This document shows, in pieces, positions 1-8,052 of a DNA stretch of 14,883 nucleotides. Within the stretch, counting starts at the first letter, position 1, and the number at the start of each line of letters is the position of its first letter. The DNA is from an uncultured Anaerotruncus sp. GTDB lineage: Bacteria; Bacillota; Clostridia; Oscillospirales; Ruminococcaceae. The stretch spans positions 1 through 14,883 of the forward strand of contig CAJUJI010000040.1 in NCBI GenBank assembly GCA_910586875.1, written 5' to 3'. A program made the translations under genes and the position numbers. The notes beneath the pieces are model-generated. The model did no database searches, was not told where the DNA came from, and saw nothing but the letters and a program-made list of their open reading frames with translations.

Positions 1-204
1 TTACAGGAGATCGGAGAAAAAATTACCGAGGAAAACAGGGAATTTATTCTAAATATTTATTTTAAATCGATCAATGCGACAATGGATTTGCTGCTCCATG
101 ATGAGCGATATAATTTAAAAGAAAAAATGATGTACTTACAAAAGATGTTCCATTATAAATTGATGGAGGATGCTTTTTTTCAGGAAAGAGAGCAATATTT
201 ATGA
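1..204 (+). CDS. C-terminal fragment of a possible glycosyltransferase (5' end outside the window)
   Basis: An open frame runs from the first base to a TGA at 202-204, giving the last 67 residues of a protein that begins upstream. The fragment is helical and charged and contains LLHDERYNLKEKMMYLQKM. Such a tail, with a hydrophobic helix followed by a DxRYxxKEK-like stretch, resembles the C-terminal extension of family-2 glycosyltransferases from capsule and teichoic-acid clusters. That likeness is a memory-based impression, and no catalytic domain lies inside the window. The stop overlaps the ATG of the next gene (ATGA at 201-204), so the two were translationally coupled. The A+T-rich composition matches the two genes that follow. 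That the frame is coding is fairly sure; the function is an inference from the tail and the neighbours. Confidence 0.5.
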   Translation, partial: LQEIGEKITEENREFILNIYFKSINATMDLLLHDERYNLKEKMMYLQKMFHYKLMEDAFFQEREQYL

Positions 205-486
205 ATTATCATGTAGAACTTAAAAAAATAATTGCAGAGATACCAGAGTATATCCCAAATGAATTTGATCATAAAATAAAAAATCAAACGCAGTTTTATA
301 TTTATGGTGCAGGTTTTATGGGCTGCAAATATGCCGAATTGCTTGCGGAGAATGGGTATCAAATTATAGGATTTTTTTGAGCTAACAAGTACAATCAAAG
401 AACTTTGTCCTGGCTACAAATTACAGCTGCGTCATTATACAGATACGGTTTTAGAGTCTATCATTTTTGGATATTTTCCTGAATAA
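201..486 (+). pseudogene. FkbM-type methyltransferase remnant with large internal deletion
   Basis: From ATG 201, coupled to the preceding stop, a frame gives 59 residues ending at TGA 378-380. It contains FYIYGAGFMGCKYAELL and then YQIIGFF, the beta-alpha-beta start of a Rossmann-like domain often placed before FkbM-type methyltransferases. In the next frame, open from 370 to TAA 484-486, the translation continues as ELTSTIKELCPGYKLQLRH and YTDTVLESIIFGYFPE. A tail of the form YxLxLRHYTxxxxESxxx is what I know from the C-termini of FkbM-family SAM methyltransferases. The two ends of one gene therefore seem joined with the middle missing (several hundred base pairs, including the whole SAM site) and the frame lost between 370 and 380, at a run of seven T. 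The N-terminal domain is clear; the FkbM assignment rests on the short tail. A short free-standing 59-residue protein cannot be excluded. Confidence 0.6.
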
Positions 487-504
487 ATACAAAGGAGTTC
501 CATG

Positions 505-1450
505 ATGGAAAAAGTTAAGATCATATGCTATGGATTGGGGAAGGGGTTTGAGGATTTTCTCTTACACCTAGACTCAAAATACGCTGAAATTATTGGTGTA
601 ATTGACAAAAATAGTAGAGACGATTTTGAATACCCTGCTTTAAAAATAGAGCAGTTGAGAACGGTTATTTTTGATTATATAATAATTTGTTCCAGAAATT
701 ATAAAGATGAAATAGCACAGGATTTAATACAGGCGGATGTTCCGCTTGATAAAATTATTGCGGCTCCGAGTTGTGTAAAACTGGATTGTTCTTATCAAAA
801 TAATGTATTGATGAAACAAATTTTAAGACCATCTCATGTAGTTGGAAATTTAGTTTGGGGGCAGCAACTACCTTTTCAAAATAGCGACAACTCAGATTAT
901 GTCAGAAAAGCGACACTTGCACTTATTTTGGAAATGTTAGATAAAAATTCTGTGCAGGGTTCACTTGCGGAATTAGGGGTATGTACAGGCGCTTTTGCAA
1001 GATTGATTAACGAGCGCTTTCCAGAAAAAGAGTTGTATTTATTCGATACTTTTGAAGGATTTGATGAGCGGGATTTAACAGCGGAAAAAGAGTTTGGCGT
1101 AGCAGAGATTCCGCAGTCTCAGCCACTTGAGGCTTTGTGTAATTTGGTAAAAGAGACAAGCGCTGAATATGTTCTTGCGCATATGCCGCATCCTGAAAAC
1201 AGCAATAGATTTTCCTGCGGATATAAACTTTTCATTTGTTTATCTTGATGTGGATTTATACCAGCCAACACTTTGCGGGCTAAAATTTTTTTATCCGCGG
1301 ATGTCAAAGGGTGGCGTGATCATGGTACACGATTATGGGTCTCCATGGTTGAGAGTAGCGCTTGCAGTAGACGAGTTTTCTAAAGAACATTCATTATTTC
1401 CTATTCCGTTGGCGGATGAATGTGGAAGTGTATTATTTGTTCATCCATAA
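505..1450 (+). pseudogene. TylF/MycF-type O-methyltransferase with N-terminal Rossmann-like domain, frame broken
   Basis: AAAGGAG at 491-497 precedes ATGATG; the second ATG (505) has the better spacing. Residues 1-90 form a Rossmann-like domain (IICYGLGKGFEDFLL, then IIGVIDKN). A TylF/macrocin O-methyltransferase domain follows, with SAM motif AELGVCTGAFA (about 155-165), LYLFDTFEGFDERD (about 177-190) and VLAHMPHPEN. That frame stops at TGA 1246-1248. The rest of the family signature lies one frame over and ends at TAA 1448-1450: FVYLDVDLYQPTL, FFYPRMSKGGVIMVHDY and a C-terminal AVDEFSKEH. LDVDLY and HDY supply the acidic metal ligands of this family. Between MPHPE and the FSF before LDVDLY, relatives have about 18 residues but only 31 bases remain here, so an out-of-frame loss of about 23 bp fits better than a single-base error. 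Family members methylate sugar hydroxyls. As written, the product would lack its metal site. Confidence 0.8.
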
Positions 1451-1480
1451 GGGCGATTGATTTGCTGAGGAGATTTACTT

Positions 1481-2740
1481 ATGCGAGATTATGTGAAAGA
1501 AATTGCAGAGCTATTAGATGCAGGAGAAAGGGTAATTCTTTATTCGGTTGGTGGAGATACCTTAAATATTTTACGAGCCTTAAAGCAACGATTTGATCGA
1601 TTGCCAACCGCTCTTTGTGACCACGATGCAAGAAAGCAAAATCAGACATTTCAGGGTTTATATGGCATGTGTGTTTCTTCTGCACAATTTATAATTTCCG
1701 AATATCCGGATGCCTTTTGGTTTATCAGTACGTTGGATTACAAGTTTCAAATTATCGGAGAATTGACCGATGTGATGAAAATTTCTCCTGATAAAATTAT
1801 CAATTATGAGCCTGTTGTGAAAAAAAGAAGTTGCGCTTATCTGGAAAAATCTTTGGTTTGCGATGAACACCGGCAATTCAGTTTTTGCTGGTATCAGCCT
1901 GCGGAATTACCCGCTGTTGCATTTTCTGGGTCATATAAGGATTCTTTTGAAAGGCTTTTCCAGCTGCGAGATAAAACAATAGATGCGTACAACCAGGAAT
2001 GTGGAAATTGCAGTTTTTTGTGTACGGATTATTACCCTGTAGAGCGAAAATTACGCTGGATTAACTATGGAGTCGGCGGTGTTTGTAACTTTGATTGTAT
2101 GTATTGCCATTCTAATGCACGCACTGCAAAATCGATAGATTATAAGACGCCTAAGCTTCCAGAAATTCTTGCATATTTGAAAGAACACGATATGCTTGCG
2201 GAGGATTATGGGATCAATATTGCGCCTGGTGAACCAACCGTTCATCCCGAAAAAGAGCAATTATTTGGTGCAATGGATTGTTATTCCAATGTGGTTAATA
2301 CCAACCTTGCCGTTTTTAATGAGCAGCTTTTTCGCCTAACTGCCGAGAATTTTACAAAGCTGGTGGTCAGCATTGACAGCGGTACACCAGAGACCTTTGA
2401 AAAGGTAAAAGGGCGTGATTATCTGGGCAGGGTATGTGAAAATTTAAAGCGATATAGTGCCGCAGGCTTTGGTGTCATTGTGCTGAAATATGTCTTTATT
2501 CCGGGTGTAAATGACAATGAAAAAGACGTGGATGGATTTTCACAAATTTGTTTGGAAACAGGCTGTTTAATCGGAAATATTTCTTATGATTACAACGCAC
2601 CATTGCCAATACCCGAAAGAACGGTGGCTATGATGAAACGGCTTCGGGATAACTTTCAAAGGCTGCACCTTTTGTGCACTTCCAATATTGTTTATTCTGC
2701 ATCGGACTATGTCAAGGAGCTGAAAAAATCGGTGGAATAG
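1481..2740 (+). CDS. Radical SAM enzyme with N-terminal Rossmann-like domain
   Basis: This 419-residue frame starts at ATG 1481 behind TGAGGAG (1466-1472). Residues 1-115 resemble the nucleotide-binding domain seen in the two genes upstream (VILYSVGGDTLNILRAL near 18-34). The catalytic part begins near 190. VCNFDCMYC carries the CxxxCxxC cluster ligands Cys202, Cys206 and Cys209 that bind the 4Fe-4S cluster cleaving SAM. Further barrel motifs follow: INIAPGEPTVHP (246-256, the GGEP-type SAM-binding strand), VVNTNLAVF, VSIDSGTPETFEKVKG (296-311) and YVFIPGVNDNEKDV. An additional cysteine group, CGNCSFLC (Cys174, Cys177, Cys181), lies just before the triad, with Cys127 and Cys136 further upstream. 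These might bind a second cluster or zinc. The substrate is unknown. The genomic setting suggests modification of a sugar, lipid or peptide in a surface-glycan pathway. The gene looks intact, unlike its two upstream neighbours. Confidence 0.85.
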   Translation: MRDYVKEIAELLDAGERVILYSVGGDTLNILRALKQRFDRLPTALCDHDARKQNQTFQGLYGMCVSSAQFIISEYPDAFWFISTLDYKFQIIGELTDVMKISPDKIINYEPVVKKRSCAYLEKSLVCDEHRQFSFCWYQPAELPAVAFSGSYKDSFERLFQLRDKTIDAYNQECGNCSFLCTDYYPVERKLRWINYGVGGVCNFDCMYCHSNARTAKSIDYKTPKLPEILAYLKEHDMLAEDYGINIAPGEPTVHPEKEQLFGAMDCYSNVVNTNLAVFNEQLFRLTAENFTKLVVSIDSGTPETFEKVKGRDYLGRVCENLKRYSAAGFGVIVLKYVFIPGVNDNEKDVDGFSQICLETGCLIGNISYDYNAPLPIPERTVAMMKRLRDNFQRLHLLCTSNIVYSASDYVKELKKSVE

Positions 2741-2770
2741 ATGGGAAAATGAGTTGATTTATTACAACAA

Positions 2771-2800
2771 AAAAGCATGGCTTGCGCCATGCCTTTTTTT
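2771..2800. terminator. Bidirectional intrinsic terminator between convergent genes
   Basis: A 7-bp perfect stem, GCATGGC (2775-2781) with GCCATGC (2786-2792), closes a TTGC loop. It is preceded by a run of six A (2769-2774) and followed by a run of seven T (2794-2800), so it reads as a Rho-independent terminator on both strands. It sits between the stop of the radical SAM gene (2740) and the stop of purL (2809), which run towards each other. It is also where the A+T-rich left segment ends. Confidence 0.85.
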
Positions 2801-2808
2801 GATGCTGT

Positions 2809-5800
2809 TTACTGGAAATAACGTACGGCATTGCCGAACAGGTTCTGGAACTTTTCACCCGGTACATTCTGATAAAGGTCGGGGGCATAACGTTCGGTAT
2901 GTCCCATTTTGCCCAATATGCGTCCATCTGGGGAGGTAATCCCCTCGATTGCGTCAAACGAATGATTTGGATTGTAGCGAATATCCAGACTGGGATTGCC
3001 CGCAAGATCCACATACTGTGTTGCAATCTGCCCATTGGCTGCAAGCTGTGCAATCAGCTCGGGCGGAGCGACAAAACGGCCCTCTCCGTGAGAAATTGCG
3101 ATGGTGTGGAAATCACCTGGGGTGGTGTCCATCAGCCATGGTGAACGGTTGGAAGCGACACGCGTGCGCACCAGCGACGACTGATGCCGGCCGATGATGT
3201 TATAGGTGAGGGTGGCGCTATGCTCGTCCAGATCGCGGATTTCGCCGTAAGGCACCAACCCGAGCTTGATCAGTGCCTGGAAGCCGTTGCAGATCCCACA
3301 CATCAGACCGTCACGATTTTTTAGCAGCTCATGGACGGCATCCTTGATTTTGGGGTTCCGTAAAAATGCTGTAATAAATTTGCCGGAACCGTCGGGCTCG
3401 TCTCCGCCCGAGAAGCCGCCGGGTAGCGCGATAATCTGTGCTTGTGCGACCGATGCTGCAAACCGTGTTACACTTTCGGCAATATCCGCGGCGCTCAGGT
3501 TACGCACGATGAAAATTTCGGCCTCTGCGCCAGCACGCTCAAACGCGCGAGCGGTGTCATACTCGCAGTTGGTACCAGGAAACACAGGAATGAGTACCCG
3601 CGGCTTGGCGGTTCTGATCGCTGGTGTTTGGTGAGCAGCGGCGCAATGGGTATAGGTTGGGACCTCCTTTTGGCTGACGGGCAGCAGATAGGGGAATACT
3701 TTTTGCAAGGGTGCCTCCCAGTGTGCCTGCAAGGCGTCAAGAGAAAGGGTTTCTGCGCCATAACAGATGGTGCAGGAATCCGTTACGGTACCAATGCAGG
3801 GCAGAGAATCCAGCTGCTCATTCGCTTCCAGCAGGAAGCCGCCATAGAATGGCTCAAACAGCGCTGCATCATCAAAGGTGGCGCTGAATGTGAAGCCCAG
3901 CCGGTTGCCAAAGCACATTTTGGTGATTCCCTCGCATACGCCGCCATAGCCAAGGGTCCAGGCCGCAGCAATTTTACCCTGTGCAATCAGTGATTCCACG
4001 ATAGAGAACACCTCTTTAACACTCTCAAAGCGTGGGATGCGGTGTTCATCGCAGCAGGGGGTGAGAATATAAACCTTATGGCCCGCCTTTTTAAATTCGG
4101 TGGAGACAATTTTATCGGTATGCGCGGTAGAAACAGCGAATGAAACCAAGGTTGGCGGTACATCCAGTGCTTCAAAGCTGCCGCTCATCGAATCCTTTCC
4201 GCCGATAGAGCCGATGCCCAGCCCCAGCTGTGCCTCCAATGCGCCCAGCAGCGCTGCCATTGGCTTACCCCAGCGTTTGGGATCGCCCTGAGTGCGCTCG
4301 AAATATTCCTGGAAGGTCAGCCAGCAGTGCTGATAGCTGCCACCTGCGGCCACCACCTTAGCAACCGATTCAATTACAGCGCAGATTGCGCCCCGATAAG
4401 GATTCGCGGCGGAAAGATCGGGGTTAAAGCCCCAGCCCATGAGGGAAGCGGTGGTAGTTTCGCCATGCAGAACCGGCAGTTTGGCGGCCATTGCCTGCGC
4501 AGGGGAGAGCTGGGTTCGACCGCCGAACGGCATCAGCACGGTTGCAGCGCCGATGGTGCTGTCAAATCGCTCGACAAGCCCCTTTTGAGAGCAGACGTTT
4601 AGCCCGCCGATAACCGACATCCATTTTTCCAGGAAGCTGGATTTGGAGCAGATTGAATGCGGCAGCTCCTGCGGCGGCTCGATTTCAATTGCGGTGTGCT
4701 TGACCGCGCCGTTTGAATTGAGGAAGTCGCGGGAGAGATCCACAATCGTATTGCCGTTCCAGTGCATAACCAGACGCGGTGCCCGGGTTACCTTGGCGAC
4801 CACGGTTGCCTCTAGGTTTTCCGCCTGTGCATAACGGATGAAGGTTTCAACATTTTCGGGCGCAACCACCACCGCCATCCGTTCCTGGGATTCTGAAATC
4901 GCTAATTCGGTCCCGTCCAGCCCGTCGTATTTTTTGGGGACCGCGTTCAAATCAATTTCCAACCCGTCCGCCAGCTCACCGATTGCGACCGAAACGCCGC
5001 CTGCGCCAAAGTCATTGCAGCGCCGGATTAGGCGGGTGACCTTCCCGTTGCGGAATAGCCGCTGGAGCTTGCGCTCGATAGGCGGGTTGCCCTTTTGCAC
5101 CTCAGCGCCACAGCTTTCCAGCGATTGCAGGGTGTGGCTCTTAGAGGAGCCGGTTGCGCCGCCGCAGCCGTCACGGCCGGTGCGCCCGCCCAGCAGAATG
5201 ACAATATCACCAGGATCGGGACATTCACGGATAACATTCCGTGCGGGGGCGGCACCTAATACCGCGCCAATTTCCATCCGCTTTGCAGCATAGCCAGGGT
5301 GGTAGACCTCTGCGACATGGCCGGTTGCAAGGCCGATCTGGTTGCCATAGGAGCTGTAACCAGCGGCCGCAGTTGTAACAATTTTACGCTGTGGCAGCTT
5401 GCCCTCCATCGTCTGGGAGAGCGGTACGGTTGGGTCAGCCGCACCGGTTACGCGCATTGCCTGATAAACATAGCTGCGCCCGGAAAGTGGGTCGCGGATT
5501 GCGCCGCCTAAGCAGGTGGCGGCACCGCCGAACGGTTCGATTTCGGTGGGATGGTTGTGGGTTTCGTTCTTAAACAGCAGCAACCAATCCTCCTCTTTTC
5601 CATCCACATCAACGGTAATTTTGACGGTGCAAGCGTTGATTTCGTCGCTCTCATCCAGATCGTTGAGCAGCCCATCCGCCTTGAGCGCCTTTGCGCCGAT
5701 CACCGCCAGATCCATCAGGGTCATAGGCTTGTCTTTACCAGCGTAGAGCTTTTCCCGCAATGCGAGATATTTCTGGTAGCTGTCGCGGATATAGGGCGTT

Positions 5801-6522
5801 TGAATATCGACCTTGTCAATGTTGGTTAAGAAGGTGGTGTGCCGGCAGTGATCCGACCAATAGGTGTCGATCATGCGGATTTCGGTGATGGTGGGGTCGC
5901 GGCGCTCGGTGTCGCAAAAATAACGCTGACAGAAAGCGATATCATCGATGTCCATAGCAAGCCCATAGTCTGCAATGAATTTGGCGAGTCCACCCGCATC
6001 CAGTGCGGTAAAGCCGGTGAGCGTTTCGACCGTGGTGGGGATTTCATAAGCGACCGAGAGGGTCTGCGGCTTTTCAAGCGATGCGATGCGGCTTTCCACC
6101 GGATTAACCAGGTAATGTTGAATTTGGGTGAAGGTCTCGTCAGAGAGTTCGCCACAGAGGATATAAACACGCGCAGAGCGAACAATCGGAGCTTCTTTGG
6201 CGGTCGCCAGAGAGATGCACTGCGCACAGGAGTCAGCGCGCTGATCGAATTGGCCAGGCAGATACTCTACCGCAAACATCCGCTCGTTGGGCGCGAGAGA
6301 GGGGAGCTGATCATAGGTGATGTCCACCTGCGGCTCGGAGAAAATCGTGTTGCGCGCGTGCTCAAAGTCGGAGGAGTCGATCTGCTCAACGTCGTAGCGG
6401 TTGATCACGCGCACCCCTTTGACACAGTCCAGCATGAGAACGGTTTGCAGGTCGCTGAGTACACCAGCCGCTTCAACGGCAAATTCGGGTTTCTTTTCCA
6501 CATAGATACGATAAACGCTCAT
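2809..6522 (-). CDS. purL: Phosphoribosylformylglycinamidine synthase, single-chain (FGAM synthase)
   Basis: This enzyme makes FGAM from FGAR, glutamine and ATP, the fourth step of de novo purine synthesis. The 1,237-residue protein is the fused PurS-PurL-PurQ form. A PurS-like N-terminus and linker (1 to about 215) lead into the first synthetase half with FKNETHNHPTEIEPFGG (317-333) and GGRTGRDGCGGATGSSKSH (445-463). The second half contains VSFAVSTAHTDKI, and a class-I glutamine amidotransferase domain follows from about 975 (RVLIPVFPGTNCEYDTARA). The nucleophile is Cys1078 in GICNGFQ; His1145 and Glu1147 in SHGEGRF complete the triad. I chose ATG 6522 because AGAAAGAGGG stands 6 bases upstream and it leaves a 40-bp gap after mtaB. 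An ATG at 6591 would overlap mtaB and add 23 residues unlike the family. It is probably cotranscribed with mtaB and stops at the shared terminator. No purine riboswitch was seen in front of it. Confidence 0.97.
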   Translation of the reverse strand: MSVYRIYVEKKPEFAVEAAGVLSDLQTVLMLDCVKGVRVINRYDVEQIDSSDFEHARNTIFSEPQVDITYDQLPSLAPNERMFAVEYLPGQFDQRADSCAQCISLATAKEAPIVRSARVYILCGELSDETFTQIQHYLVNPVESRIASLEKPQTLSVAYEIPTTVETLTGFTALDAGGLAKFIADYGLAMDIDDIAFCQRYFCDTERRDPTITEIRMIDTYWSDHCRHTTFLTNIDKVDIQTPYIRDSYQKYLALREKLYAGKDKPMTLMDLAVIGAKALKADGLLNDLDESDEINACTVKITVDVDGKEEDWLLLFKNETHNHPTEIEPFGGAATCLGGAIRDPLSGRSYVYQAMRVTGAADPTVPLSQTMEGKLPQRKIVTTAAAGYSSYGNQIGLATGHVAEVYHPGYAAKRMEIGAVLGAAPARNVIRECPDPGDIVILLGGRTGRDGCGGATGSSKSHTLQSLESCGAEVQKGNPPIERKLQRLFRNGKVTRLIRRCNDFGAGGVSVAIGELADGLEIDLNAVPKKYDGLDGTELAISESQERMAVVVAPENVETFIRYAQAENLEATVVAKVTRAPRLVMHWNGNTIVDLSRDFLNSNGAVKHTAIEIEPPQELPHSICSKSSFLEKWMSVIGGLNVCSQKGLVERFDSTIGAATVLMPFGGRTQLSPAQAMAAKLPVLHGETTTASLMGWGFNPDLSAANPYRGAICAVIESVAKVVAAGGSYQHCWLTFQEYFERTQGDPKRWGKPMAALLGALEAQLGLGIGSIGGKDSMSGSFEALDVPPTLVSFAVSTAHTDKIVSTEFKKAGHKVYILTPCCDEHRIPRFESVKEVFSIVESLIAQGKIAAAWTLGYGGVCEGITKMCFGNRLGFTFSATFDDAALFEPFYGGFLLEANEQLDSLPCIGTVTDSCTICYGAETLSLDALQAHWEAPLQKVFPYLLPVSQKEVPTYTHCAAAHQTPAIRTAKPRVLIPVFPGTNCEYDTARAFERAGAEAEIFIVRNLSAADIAESVTRFAASVAQAQIIALPGGFSGGDEPDGSGKFITAFLRNPKIKDAVHELLKNRDGLMCGICNGFQALIKLGLVPYGEIRDLDEHSATLTYNIIGRHQSSLVRTRVASNRSPWLMDTTPGDFHTIAISHGEGRFVAPPELIAQLAANGQIATQYVDLAGNPSLDIRYNPNHSFDAIEGITSPDGRILGKMGHTERYAPDLYQNVPGEKFQNLFGNAVRYFQ

Positions 6523-6562
6523 GATATACCCTCTTTCTATAATTTTCATGAAAACAAAATTA

Positions 6563-7849
6563 CTATAGTTCTCCTTGACAGGTTTCCCCATCGCTGCCTA
6601 GAATGCGGGTTGGATAGATTCCGCCGCGCAGGTCGGTTTGTGCGTGTACCCGCACAGGCACATAATTTTCTGTGTACCCTTCAAACTGCCCGTTTTGCAT
6701 CCTGCTTTCAAACAAGACCTGTGCGGTTTGGCCCACCTGCTGTTGTAAAAAATCTGCGCGGGTGCGGTTGGTCAGCGCAATCATGCGGGCAGAACGCGCC
6801 TCCTTGACCGCGCGGGAAAGCTGATCCGGCATTTTGGCTGCGCGGGTGCCCGGCCGCTGAGAATACGCGAACACATGCGCCTTTGCAAACGCGATGCGCT
6901 GCGCAAAGGCAAGCGACGCTTCAAATTCGGTTTCATCCTCGCCAGGAAAGCCAACCATGAGGTCTGTGGTGATCGCACAGTTCGGAAAATGACAGCGCAG
7001 GTCGTCCACAATCCGCGCATATTCGGCGGTGTCATAATGACGGTTCATCCGGCGCAGGGTCGCATCACATCCGCTTTGCAGCGAAAGATGAAATTGTGGG
7101 CAGAGCTGTGGCAGTGCTGCCATGCGTGCGATATCCTCAGCGGTGAGCAGCTCCGGCTCCAGCGAGCCCAGACGGATGCGGCGGATGCCAGGGATTTGTG
7201 CGGTGGTCTCTATCGCATCAATCAGCCGTAACCCCAGCTCTTTTCCATAGCTGGGCAGATTGATGCCGACCAGCACAACCTCGCAATACCCTGCGGCTGA
7301 CAGGTCCAGCAGCTCGCTGCGCAAGGCGTCCAGCGGTTTGGAGCGCACCGGCCCACGTGCGGAGGGGATGATGCAATAAGAGCAGAAGCGTTCGCAGCCA
7401 TCCTCGATTTTCACGAATGCGCGAGTGCGCTCCAGAAAGCCGCCTGCGTGCATCTGTTCAAACGCTTCGCCGCGCTCATGTGGGATGATTTTGACAATCC
7501 GTTGCCGGGTAGCGAGCTGCTGTGCCACCAAGCTTACCAGTTCGCTGCGTTCCCGCGCGCCGGTGATGATGTCCGCCTCTGGCAGCTGTGCAGCAAGCTC
7601 TGGGAATGCCTGCGGAAAACAGCCGGTCAGCACCAGACAGGCGTCGGCATTTTGCGTCCGAAAACGCCGCAGCATCTGCCTGGTTTTTTTGTCTCCTGTT
7701 GCGGTCACAGTGCAGGAGTTGATGATATAAACATCTGCCTGCTGTGTATGGGGGACCACTTCATATCCGTTCGCGGTAAAAAGCTCGGTTAAGATTTGGG
7801 TCTCATACTGGTTGACCTTGCAGCCTAGGGTGAAAAAAGCAATTTTCAT
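6563..7849 (-). CDS. mtaB: tRNA (t6A37) C2-methylthiotransferase MtaB
   Basis: MtaB converts N6-threonylcarbamoyladenosine at position 37 of ANN-decoding tRNAs to its 2-methylthio form, using two 4Fe-4S clusters and SAM. The 428-residue protein has the MiaB-family order. The N-terminal UPF0004 domain carries Cys10 (FFTLGCKVNQYET), Cys46 (NSCTVTA) and Cys77 (LTGCFPQ) for the auxiliary cluster. The radical SAM triad is Cys152, Cys156 and Cys159 in EDGCERFCSYCIIPSARG. LSLQSGCDATLRRMNRHY (256-272) and DLMVGFPGEDETEF follow, and a C-terminal TRAM-like segment begins near 370. LGCKVNQYE and the PSARG after the triad fit MtaB (B. subtilis YqeV) better than MiaB or RimO. ATG 7849 is preferred to ATG 7861, because TGGAG lies 6 bases before it and the upstream ATG overlaps that site. 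It is transcribed from the promoter at 7930-7958, with a leader of about 75 bases, and leads into purL. Confidence 0.93.
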   Translation of the reverse strand: MKIAFFTLGCKVNQYETQILTELFTANGYEVVPHTQQADVYIINSCTVTATGDKKTRQMLRRFRTQNADACLVLTGCFPQAFPELAAQLPEADIITGARERSELVSLVAQQLATRQRIVKIIPHERGEAFEQMHAGGFLERTRAFVKIEDGCERFCSYCIIPSARGPVRSKPLDALRSELLDLSAAGYCEVVLVGINLPSYGKELGLRLIDAIETTAQIPGIRRIRLGSLEPELLTAEDIARMAALPQLCPQFHLSLQSGCDATLRRMNRHYDTAEYARIVDDLRCHFPNCAITTDLMVGFPGEDETEFEASLAFAQRIAFAKAHVFAYSQRPGTRAAKMPDQLSRAVKEARSARMIALTNRTRADFLQQQVGQTAQVLFESRMQNGQFEGYTENYVPVRVHAQTDLRGGIYPTRILGSDGETCQGEL

Positions 7850-7929
7850 TGTATACTCCATCTAAATTTGTTGAAAATCCATATTCATAGTAACCAAAAT
7901 AATTTGACGAAATAGGAGTTTCTATACTT

Positions 7930-7958
7930 ATTATAATGAATTTCCAAAACAATTACAA
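7930..7958 (-). promoter_or_regulatory. Sigma-A-like promoter of mtaB-purL
   Basis: On the minus strand a -35 hexamer TTGTAA (7953-7958) stands exactly 17 bases from a perfect -10 TATAAT (7930-7935). Transcription would begin near 7923 and leave a leader of about 75 bases before mtaB. The -35 lies only 7 bases from the -35 of the divergent promoter. The -10 is strong; the -35 matches consensus at four of six positions. Confidence 0.65.
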
Positions 7959-7965
7959 TTAGCAG

Positions 7966-7994
7966 TTGACTTAAATTGACAGGACTGTTATAGT
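7966..7994 (+). promoter_or_regulatory. Sigma-A-like promoter of the HPr-like gene
   Basis: TTGACT (7966-7971, five of six) is followed after exactly 17 bases by TATAGT (7989-7994, five of six). The predicted start is near 8001, about 50 bases before the ATG. A strong ribosome site AAGGAGG (8037-8043) lies 9 bases before that ATG. The signals predict a well-expressed small gene. Confidence 0.75.
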
Positions 7995-8052
7995 GTGAAT
8001 ATGGTAAAAATATTAAATAACATATGTCTAGAAAAGAAGGAGGCATACTTTT

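Noticed and set aside
1198..1230. Programmed +1 frameshift in the TylF-type gene
   Set aside because: No slippery codon with a stimulatory element is evident, the TGA lies well past the break, and family residues are missing at the junction. A deletion explains it better.
5839..6807. 322-residue open frame on the plus strand
   Set aside because: It lies antisense to purL and the end of mtaB, which have full family motifs, and shows no recognisable domain. Long antisense frames are expected opposite G+C-rich coding DNA.
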